From: Thermodesulfatator sp.
Lineage (GTDB): Bacteria > Desulfobacterota > Thermodesulfobacteria > Thermodesulfobacteriales > Thermodesulfobacteriaceae
DNA length: 6,906 nucleotides
Direction of reading: 5' to 3'
Assembly (NCBI GenBank): GCA_026993045.1
Contig: JALWWR010000057.1
Coordinates: 1 to 6,906 of the forward strand
Shown here: in pieces, positions 1-5,781 of the stretch
How positions within the stretch are numbered: position 1 is the first letter of the stretch
How the letters are laid out: every line of letters begins with the position of its first letter
Notes under the pieces: model-generated
Seen by the model: the letters and a program-made list of their open reading frames with translations, nothing else
Database searches by the model: none
Told to the model about the DNA's origin: nothing
Translations under genes and position numbers: made by a program

Positions 1-514
1 CTGCGGCGGAGGGAAAAGGGGGGCAGGGAAAGGTAACCGGTTCCGGAGCCCCTCCGAGATAAGTTGCGGCTGAGAGATAGCGTCTTACGGCGTGAAGGTC
101 GGGATCGTAAGCCGGAAGCTTTTCGGTAAGGGGCAAGGTGCTGCCCTCGCGGTGGTTGGCAAAGCCTATTTTGCGTTCCCCTCGCGCCAGGGCTACCACC
201 ACCGCGCTTTTAAAGAGCCCCTGGAGATCTAGCACCACGTGGTAGTTTTCGGTCTGGAGGTCCTTGCGAAAGCCTTGAAAAAGCCGGTAAGCCTCCCTCC
301 AACGTCGGAATTTGAGGAGTCTAATTATCCTTCGACGAGGAAAGACGAGAAGCCTTCGGATCAAAGGGTGCCCTTCTAGAAAGGGGGCGTTTTCCTCTTC
401 CACCACCCAATCTATCTCCCAAGGCGGGGAAGCCCTTTTTAGGGCTTCTAGGACCGGGAGGGTTTGAACCACATCCCCCAAGGCCGAGAGTTTGACCAAA
501 AGGAGCTTTCTCAT
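1..514 (-). CDS. waaC: Lipopolysaccharide heptosyltransferase I-like glycosyltransferase (GT9), N-terminal part
   Basis: The visible 171 residues form the N-terminal Rossmann-like domain of a family-9 glycosyltransferase; the gene continues past the left edge. WaaC adds the first L-glycero-D-manno-heptose from ADP-heptose to Kdo2-lipid A on the cytoplasmic face of the inner membrane. Seen in the sequence: the start MRKLLLVKLSALGDVVQTLP has the family's (V/I)K-x-S-x-x-GD-V-x-x-TLP motif, with Asp14 aligned to the catalytic Asp13 of E. coli WaaC. It is followed by DWVVEE (35-40), an Arg-rich FPRRR/RRWRE stretch (58-74), DLQGLFKSA (96-104) and GFANHRE (117-123). The DLQG-x-x-KSA and RE elements favour WaaC over WaaF. 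The ATG start overlaps the uvrA stop (ATGA) and has GGGGAG four bases upstream. There is no signal peptide, as expected. It could be another GT9 heptosyltransferase, since the donor-binding C-terminal half is not visible. Confidence 0.86.
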   Translation of the reverse strand, partial: MRKLLLVKLSALGDVVQTLPVLEALKRASPPWEIDWVVEEENAPFLEGHPLIRRLLVFPRRRIIRLLKFRRWREAYRLFQGFRKDLQTENYHVVLDLQGLFKSAVVVALARGERKIGFANHREGSTLPLTEKLPAYDPDLHAVRRYLSAATYLGGAPEPVTFPCPPFPSAA

Positions 515-524
515 GTCTCTCCCC
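511..524 (-). promoter_or_regulatory. Ribosome-binding site and ATGA stop/start overlap coupling uvrA to waaC
   Basis: On the minus strand GGGGAG (524-519) lies four bases before ATG (514-512). The uvrA stop TGA (513-511) shares two bases with that ATG. This is the classic arrangement for translational reinitiation, so waaC output probably depends on translation of uvrA. No space exists for a separate promoter between the genes, although one could lie inside the uvrA 3' end. Confidence 0.75.
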
Positions 525-3500
525 GAGCTAGGTAAGCCTTAAGGGCCTGAGCCGTAGGGGTATCTTTTTCCAAAAGGCCTGGGGGAGGCCCCTGATAGAG
601 GAGGTAGCCTCCGGCTTCCCCTCCTCCCGGCCCTAGGTCTATGATCCAGTCGGCCTCTTTTATCACCTCCAAGTTGTGCTCGATGACCACCACCGTATTC
701 CCTTGGTCCACCAGACCATGTAAGAGGCGCATGAGTTTCTGGACGTCGGCGATATGAAGGCCGGTGGAGGGTTCGTCCAAGACGTAAAGGGTCCCTCCTC
801 GGCCTCCTTTGACAAATTCCGTGGCCAATTTGACCCGCTGGGCCTCGCCTCCGGAGAGACTGGGACTAGCCTGGCCCAGGGTAAGGTAATCCAGCCCCAG
901 TTCGCAGAGGATCCGTAAGGGTTTTTCGATGGCTGGCACCGCGGCGAAAAACTCCCGGGCCTCTTCCATGGTCATCTCTAAGATCTGGGCGATATTTTTT
1001 CCTTTGTAAGTCACGCTCAGGGTCTCTTCATTGTATCGGGCCCCGCCGCAGACTTCGCATACCTGATAGACCTCCGGCAAAAACTTCATGGCTACTTTGA
1101 GATAACCTTGGCCCTTGCAGGCCGGACAGCGGCCTTCTTCAAGGTTGAAAGAAAACCGGCTTTCAGTCCAGCCTCGGGCCCGGGCCTCCGGGGTGCTGGC
1201 CAGCAGACGGCGGATCTCCGTCATAAATCCTACATAAGTAGCCGGGGTAGAGCGGGGAGTGCGTCCGATGGGAGAGTGGTCCACTTGAAGCACCCGGCGC
1301 AGGGCCTGATGGCCCTTTATCTCCTGACAACCCTCAGGGCGCAGCCCTTGGGAAAGCCTTTCCAGGCCTTTAAAAAGGACCTCGCTTACTAAGGTGGATT
1401 TTCCAGAACCTGAAACCCCGGTCACCACCGTTAGGGTCTTGAGGGGAAAACGGGCCGTTATCTTTTTGAGGTTGTAAAGATGGGCCTCCTTTACTTCTAG
1501 GAAATCCCGGGCCGGACGCTGGCGACTGCTCAGTCGGTAACGGCTCCGGTCCTCTAAGACTTGGGCCGTGAGGGAATTTTGGGCTCGGGGGAGTTCCTCC
1601 GGGGGACCTAAAAAGACCACTTCTCCCCCCTGTCGTCCTCCCCCCGGTCCCAGATCTACGATCAGGTCGGCAGCGCGGATGGTCTCTTCATCGTGTTCCA
1701 CCACAATAACGGTGTTGCCCCGGGCCTTGAGTCTTTCTAAGGCCTGGAGCAGACGGTCCGTATCCCGGGGGTGAAGCCCAATGGTGGGTTCATCCAAGAT
1801 ATAAGCCACTCCGGTGAGATTAGAACCGATCTCCGAGGCCAGTTTCACCCGCTGGGCCTCGCCTCCAGAGAGACTTTCTCCAGCTCGAGAAAGACTGAGA
1901 TAAGAAAGGCCTACTTGAGTTAAAAAGGACAATTTGGCTAGGACCTCCCTCAAAATAGGGGTGGCGATCTCCGCCTCCTGGCCTTCAAAGGAAAGGTTTT
2001 CGAGAAAGGAGATGAGTTCCGAGATCTGGAGCTCCGAAAGCTGGGAGATATTCAAGCCTCCGATTTTAAAGGCCAGAGCTTCCGGCCGAAGACGCGAACC
2101 CTTACAGGCGCGGCATCTTTGGGCCCCTGCCCGACCGGTGCCCTGGCATCGAGGGCAAGCCCCAGCCTTGGTATTGAAAGAGAAAAGGAGAGGGTCTGGT
2201 TCGGGAAGAGCTAAGCCACAGGCGGCACAGGCGTATTTTTCGCTGAATAATCGTTCCCCTTCCGGCCACCAAAGGAGGACCTCCCCCCCACTGCCATCCA
2301 AGGCCTGTTCCAAAAGGTCTCGCAGTCTATTTTCTTGGGCTCTATCTACCTCAACCTCTCCCACTACTACTTCAATGGTATGCTCCCTAAAACGGGATAG
2401 CTCGGGATAGGGAGGGATAGAGATGAATTTGCCGTCCACCCGGACTTCCGCGTAACCCGCGGCGGCAGCTCGTTCAAAAAGAGGACGGTGGAACCCTTTT
2501 CGCCGGCGCACCCGGGGGGATAGGACCTTGACTCTCTTTCCGGAAAGTTCCTCCAGAATCAAGGCCCGCATAGCCTCCCGCGAAATCCGGCTTAAAGCGC
2601 GACCACAGGAGGGGCAAAAGGGTCGGCCTACCCGGGCGTAAAGGAGCCGGAGATAGGGCAAGATCTCAGTCATGGTTCCTACGGTAGATCGAGGGCCAGG
2701 GCGACTGCTTCGCTGTTCCAAAGAGACTGTAGGGGGTAGCCCGGAGATCAGGTCCACCTCTGGTTCTTCGTAAAGCTTGACGAACTGTCGCAAATAGGCC
2801 GGAAGGCTTTCCAGATATCGCCTTTGCCCCTCGGCAAAAAGGAGGTCAAAGGCCAGGGTGGATTTCCCCGAGCCTGAAACCCCGGTGATCACCAGCAATT
2901 TTTCCCGGGGGAGATCTAGATCCAAGTCCTTTAAGTTGTGATGCCGGGCTCCTCGAATGGCGATCCGCTTTTCTTCCGGAGGAAGAGCAGGAGGAAGAGT
3001 TTCCGCCGCGACCGCTATTGCCCCCTTTAGATAACGCCGCAACCAAAGGCTGGTGGGGGTCTCTTTTTCCAAAAACTCTTTTCGGGGGCCTTGATAGAGA
3101 AGATGGCCTCCGGCTTCCCCACCTTCCGGGCCTAGTTCTACCACCCAGTCCGCAGCCCGGATGAGCTCTGGATGGTGCTCCACCACGATCACGGTATGAC
3201 CGGCCTGGACCAAATGCCGTAAGGCCTTTAAAAGATGCCCTAGATCCTTAAGGTGAAGGCCCACCGTGGGTTCGTCCAAGAGAAGAAGGGCCTTTTGCCC
3301 TTCGGGCAAGGTAAAGGCCCGGGCCATCTTGAGTCGCTGGGCCTCGCCTCCGGAAAGGGTGGAAAGGGGCTGGCCTAACCGGAGATAACCCAAACCTACG
3401 GCTTGGGCGATCTCCAACCTCTTTCGGATTTCAGGGTGACCTCCGAAAAAGGCCAGGGCCTCTTTTACCGTAAGCTCTAACATTTGGGCGATATTCTTCC

Positions 3501-5739
3501 CTCGCCAGCGGACCGCAAGGCTCTCGGGTTTAAAGCGTTTCCCTCGGCACACCTCGCAGGGAAAGGTGAGGTCTGAGAGGAATTGCATCTCCACCACCTG
3601 GTACCCTAGCCCTTCACATTCCGGACAACGCCCCTCCGGAGAATTGAAGGAAAAGTGTCGGAGAGCCAACCCTCGAGCCTTGGCCTCTGGCGAGGAGGCC
3701 AGAAGCCGCCTGATAAAGGGAAAGATCCCCAAGTAGGTGGCCAGGTTGCCCCGAGGGGTGCGGGCTAAGGGGCTTTGATCAAGGAGGGCTACTTCTTTGA
3801 AGTCTTCCTGGCCCTTTAGTCCGGAGAACTTCCCCGGAGGCTCGGTGGCTTCTCCGCGCCAGCGTTTAAGCCCTCGGTAAAGACAAAGCTCCACCAAGGT
3901 GGATTTTCCGGATCCCGAGACCCCGCACACCACTGTGAGGGCCCCTTTAGGGAAACGAACCTTCAGGTCTTTGAGATTGTTCTCCTGGGCCCCTTCCAGC
4001 ACCAAGAAATCCTGAAAAATCGGGGAAGGAGAAGGGGGTTCCGAAGGGGGAAGGTTCTTTAAGGCCTGCGCCGTAGGTGTGTTTTGCGCCTTTAAGGCCT
4101 GGGGAGGACCTATGAAGAGGAGTTCTCCCCCCCGCTCCCCCGCCTCCGGTCCTAAGTCTACCACCAGATCCGAAGAAAGGATGATCTCCGGGTCATGTTC
4201 CACCACCACCGCGGTGTTGCCGTGGGCCACCAGTTTTTTAAGGAAGAGGATTACCCGTTCCGTGTCCTGGGGATGGAGCCCGGTGGTGGGTTCGTCCAAG
4301 AGATAAAGGGTTTCGGTAAGCTCCGAAGAGAGGGCCCGGGTAAGGAGGACTCGGGCCACTTCTCCCCCAGACAAAGTTCGGCTTTGGCGGTCTAAAGTAA
4401 GATAAGAAAGCCCTACCTGGTCTAAATAAGTCAGTCTTCGACCTACTTCTCGCAAAAGGAGGCCTTCGGCCCGGGACCAGTCCCGCCCTGAAAGTTCTTT
4501 TATAAACCGGCGGGCCTCGGAGACCGGAAGGGCGTAAAATTCTCCCAGATTAAGATCCCCGAGATAAAACTGGAAGGCCTCGGGCCGAAAACGGTAGCCC
4601 TTACAGGCGGGGCACATCCGGTAGGAGCGGAAACGAGAAAGCAGGATCCTTACATGGGCCTTGTACCGTTTGGTCTCGAGCCAATCAAAAAGCTCCTGCA
4701 CCCCATACCAGGAACCGTCTCCAAAGAGGATCTTTTCCCGTACCTCCGGTGGAAGGTCCTTCCAAGGACGATCCCAGGGGATACCCTTTTTCCGAGTGTA
4801 TTCCCAGAGATCTTCCTTTACTTCCCAGGCTAAAGGCATCTCCAAGATGGAGATGGCCCCTTCCGCTAAAGACTTTTGGGGATCCGGAATCACCAGGTCC
4901 CAATCGATACCCAACACCCTTCCAAAACCCCGGCATTCGGGACAGGCCCCCACCGGACTATTGAAGGAAAAGAGGTGGGGGGTCTTTCGGGGGATAGCCA
5001 GCCCGCAATAAGGACACCGGGCCTTGGAGGTCAGGCGGTATTCTTGGCCGTAAGGGAGATGGACGCGGACCTCTCCCCCTATTTGAAAACCTCGTTCTAG
5101 ATCTTCCACCAGCCGGTCAAAGGCTGCGGGTTCTATCCGGACCCGATCGAGGACTACCTCTACTTGGGAAGGCAGATGGGGAGTCTCTTCGAGATCGCAT
5201 ATCCGGCCCCTTTGCCAAAGGCGATAGAATCCGGCCTGGAGGAGACCTTCTCGCAAGCGTTCCGGTTCTTGGGCTGTAAGGGGGGCGGTAAGGATCGCCC
5301 CTTTCCCTGAGGCAAGGCGCAGGAGCTCTTGGGCGGCGGAAATGGGATCCATGGCCCATACCGGACGACCACAGCCGGCGCAGCGGGCCTCGGCCGCTCG
5401 AAACCAGAGCATGCGGGCGAAATGGGTGATTTCCGAAAGGGTGCCCACGGTGGAGCGGGAGGTCTTTACGGGGTTGGTTTGAGAGATGGCGATGGCCGGG
5501 GGGATATTTTCAATGGCCTCCACCTTCGGCCGGGGGAGACGCTCGAAGTATTGCCGCACGTAAGGCGAGAAGGTCTCAAGGTAACGTCGCTGGCCTTCGG
5601 CAAAAAGGGTGTCAAAGACCAAAGAAGATTTCCCCGAGCCCGAGACCCCGGTGACGCAAATCACCCGATAAAGGGGGAGTTCTAAATCGAACCCTTTTAG
5701 ATTGTGTTCCGCACAACCCCGTAAGATTATCTTGCGCAT
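511..5739 (-). CDS. uvrA: Double-length UvrA excinuclease subunit (tandem fusion of two UvrA units, four ABC ATPase cores)
   Basis: UvrA is the cytoplasmic ATP-dependent damage sensor of nucleotide excision repair; it normally works as a dimer and loads UvrB on lesions. This chain is about 1742 residues, nearly twice the usual 940. Numbers below count from an in-frame TTG at 5748; subtract 3 for the preferred ATG at 5739, which starts MRKIILRG like other UvrAs (GGGA lies 3 bases upstream). Unit 1 is residues 1-908 and unit 2 is 928-1745. Each holds two ATPase cores. Walker A GVSGSGKS/T starts at 34, 609, 956 and 1444. LSGGE starts at 459, 798, 1293 and 1631. Walker B LDEP is at about 484, 823, 1318 and 1657, and each core has an EH switch. 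Four CxxC-x19/20-CxxC zinc modules lie at 245-272, 708-734, 1174-1201 and 1541-1567, with extra CxxC pairs at 123, 379, 1045 and 1212. Unit 1 is the more divergent; unit 2 lacks the insertion domain. The frame is open throughout. Whether the genome also has a normal uvrA cannot be seen. Confidence 0.96.
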   Translation of the reverse strand: MRKIILRGCAEHNLKGFDLELPLYRVICVTGVSGSGKSSLVFDTLFAEGQRRYLETFSPYVRQYFERLPRPKVEAIENIPPAIAISQTNPVKTSRSTVGTLSEITHFARMLWFRAAEARCAGCGRPVWAMDPISAAQELLRLASGKGAILTAPLTAQEPERLREGLLQAGFYRLWQRGRICDLEETPHLPSQVEVVLDRVRIEPAAFDRLVEDLERGFQIGGEVRVHLPYGQEYRLTSKARCPYCGLAIPRKTPHLFSFNSPVGACPECRGFGRVLGIDWDLVIPDPQKSLAEGAISILEMPLAWEVKEDLWEYTRKKGIPWDRPWKDLPPEVREKILFGDGSWYGVQELFDWLETKRYKAHVRILLSRFRSYRMCPACKGYRFRPEAFQFYLGDLNLGEFYALPVSEARRFIKELSGRDWSRAEGLLLREVGRRLTYLDQVGLSYLTLDRQSRTLSGGEVARVLLTRALSSELTETLYLLDEPTTGLHPQDTERVILFLKKLVAHGNTAVVVEHDPEIILSSDLVVDLGPEAGERGGELLFIGPPQALKAQNTPTAQALKNLPPSEPPSPSPIFQDFLVLEGAQENNLKDLKVRFPKGALTVVCGVSGSGKSTLVELCLYRGLKRWRGEATEPPGKFSGLKGQEDFKEVALLDQSPLARTPRGNLATYLGIFPFIRRLLASSPEAKARGLALRHFSFNSPEGRCPECEGLGYQVVEMQFLSDLTFPCEVCRGKRFKPESLAVRWRGKNIAQMLELTVKEALAFFGGHPEIRKRLEIAQAVGLGYLRLGQPLSTLSGGEAQRLKMARAFTLPEGQKALLLLDEPTVGLHLKDLGHLLKALRHLVQAGHTVIVVEHHPELIRAADWVVELGPEGGEAGGHLLYQGPRKEFLEKETPTSLWLRRYLKGAIAVAAETLPPALPPEEKRIAIRGARHHNLKDLDLDLPREKLLVITGVSGSGKSTLAFDLLFAEGQRRYLESLPAYLRQFVKLYEEPEVDLISGLPPTVSLEQRSSRPGPRSTVGTMTEILPYLRLLYARVGRPFCPSCGRALSRISREAMRALILEELSGKRVKVLSPRVRRRKGFHRPLFERAAAAGYAEVRVDGKFISIPPYPELSRFREHTIEVVVGEVEVDRAQENRLRDLLEQALDGSGGEVLLWWPEGERLFSEKYACAACGLALPEPDPLLFSFNTKAGACPRCQGTGRAGAQRCRACKGSRLRPEALAFKIGGLNISQLSELQISELISFLENLSFEGQEAEIATPILREVLAKLSFLTQVGLSYLSLSRAGESLSGGEAQRVKLASEIGSNLTGVAYILDEPTIGLHPRDTDRLLQALERLKARGNTVIVVEHDEETIRAADLIVDLGPGGGRQGGEVVFLGPPEELPRAQNSLTAQVLEDRSRYRLSSRQRPARDFLEVKEAHLYNLKKITARFPLKTLTVVTGVSGSGKSTLVSEVLFKGLERLSQGLRPEGCQEIKGHQALRRVLQVDHSPIGRTPRSTPATYVGFMTEIRRLLASTPEARARGWTESRFSFNLEEGRCPACKGQGYLKVAMKFLPEVYQVCEVCGGARYNEETLSVTYKGKNIAQILEMTMEEAREFFAAVPAIEKPLRILCELGLDYLTLGQASPSLSGGEAQRVKLATEFVKGGRGGTLYVLDEPSTGLHIADVQKLMRLLHGLVDQGNTVVVIEHNLEVIKEADWIIDLGPGGGEAGGYLLYQGPPPGLLEKDTPTAQALKAYLARGET
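2116..2145 (-). other. Site of missing insertion domain in UvrA unit 2
   Basis: Only residues 1202-1211, QGTGRAGAQR, separate Cys1201 of the zinc module from Cys1212 of the next CxxC. In unit 1 the same interval is 106 residues, and E. coli UvrA has about 100. The frame and the flanking motifs are intact, so this is a clean in-frame loss and not decay. Confidence 0.85.
2968..3024 (-). other. Linker joining the two UvrA units
   Basis: Residues 909-927 form a short Ala/Pro/Glu-rich stretch between the C-terminal tail of unit 1 (RRYLKG) and the N-terminal strand of unit 2 (IAIRGARHHNLKDLDLDLP). It has no motif, and its length of about 19 residues allows the units to fold separately. It marks where an ancestral stop/start junction was probably lost. 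Confidence 0.8.
3034..5739 (-). repeat. UvrA unit 1 (N-terminal copy, divergent, insertion domain present)
   Basis: This part encodes residues 1-905 of the double UvrA. In order: ATPase I first half with Walker A (34-40); a divergent UvrB-binding domain (about 131-244) with no RKG-x-H element; a zinc module (245-272); a full insertion domain of about 105 residues (275-378); CPACKG (379-384); signature LSGGEVAR rather than LSGGEAQR; Walker B LLDEPTTGL; a Pro/Ser-rich linker (566-577); ATPase II with Walker A (609-615), zinc module (708-734), signature LSGGEAQR and Walker B LLDEPTVGL. It ends ETPTSLWLRRYL, resembling the true C-terminus of unit 2. The segment NPVKTSRSTVGT (92-103) replaces the usual post-Q-loop sequence, a form I recall from other double-length UvrAs. 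Confidence 0.9.
4615..4926 (-). other. Insertion-domain coding segment of UvrA unit 1
   Basis: Residues 275-378 lie between the zinc module ending at Cys272 and the CxxC at 379. They match the position and length of the insertion domain of classical UvrA, including the SLAEGAIS strand near its start. In the known UvrA fold this domain lies next to the DNA-binding surface. The equivalent segment is absent from unit 2. Confidence 0.8.
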
Positions 5740-5760
5740 TTTTCCCAAAAAGCGTATAAA
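5732..5760 (+). promoter_or_regulatory. Candidate promoter for the HDOD-GGDEF gene
   Basis: TTGCGC (5732-5737) and TATAAA (5755-5760) are separated by exactly 17 bases. The -10 matches the sigma-70 consensus at 5 of 6 positions, the -35 at only 3. A start point 6-7 bases after the -10 would fall at the A of the ATG at 5767, giving a leaderless transcript. No Shine-Dalgarno sequence precedes that ATG. This is pattern reading only. Confidence 0.4.
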
Positions 5761-5781
5761 ATAACCATGTCAAGGTCTAAA
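5753..5781 (-). promoter_or_regulatory. Weak candidate promoter for uvrA, overlapping the opposite promoter
   Basis: On the minus strand TTTAGA (5781-5776) lies 17 bases from TATACG (5758-5753), each a 4-of-6 match to consensus. The -10 shares bases 5755-5758 with the plus-strand -10, and the -35 lies inside the first codons of the divergent gene. Because uvrA begins only 27 bases from that gene, its promoter must lie about here or further inside it. Confidence 0.25.

Larger units (their letters stand above)
511..2967 (-). repeat. UvrA unit 2 (C-terminal copy, canonical motifs, insertion domain missing)
   Basis: This part encodes residues 928-1745. In order: Walker A (956-962); canonical post-Q-loop SLEQRSSRPGPRSTVGT; CPSCG (1045-1049); UvrB-binding domain (about 1053-1173) with RRRKGFH, GYAEVRVDG and HTIEVVV as in classical UvrA; zinc module (1174-1201); then only 10 residues (1202-1211) before CRACKG (1212-1217), where about 105 residues of insertion domain are expected; LSGGEAQR (1293-1300); ILDEPTIGL; ATPase II with Walker A (1444-1450), HSPIGRTPRSTPATY, zinc module (1541-1567), LSGGEAQR (1631-1638) and VLDEPSTGL. 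By motif it is the more conserved unit. Confidence 0.9.

Noticed and set aside
1108..1392. Plus-strand open frame of 94 codons antisense to uvrA
   Set aside because: It is opposite the zinc-module and Walker A region of the last ATPase core; the conserved protein is on the other strand.
1934..2410. Plus-strand open frame of 158 codons antisense to uvrA
   Set aside because: It lies fully opposite well-conserved UvrA unit 2 sequence, is rich in Ser, Arg and Pro as antisense frames are, and has no recognisable domain.
2968..3024. Possibility that two separate uvrA genes were joined by a sequencing or assembly error
   Set aside because: The frame is open through a plausible Ala/Pro linker with no leftover stop, ribosome-binding site or start at the junction, and the two units are too different to be an assembly duplicate.
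5017..5358. UvrA2-type paralogue lacking the UvrB-binding domain
   Set aside because: Both units keep a segment of the right length between the CxxC pairs, so neither is a UvrA2 deletion form.
5329..5685. Plus-strand Gly-rich open frame of 118 codons at the uvrA 5' end
   Set aside because: Its Gly-rich composition comes from the complement of Pro/Ala-coding sequence, and the UvrA reading is unambiguous.
5768..5773. Perfect minus-strand TTGACA just upstream of uvrA
   Set aside because: A -10 at 16-18 bases downstream would read near TTTTGG, and the only TATA-like element is about 11 bases away, so it does not form a proper promoter.
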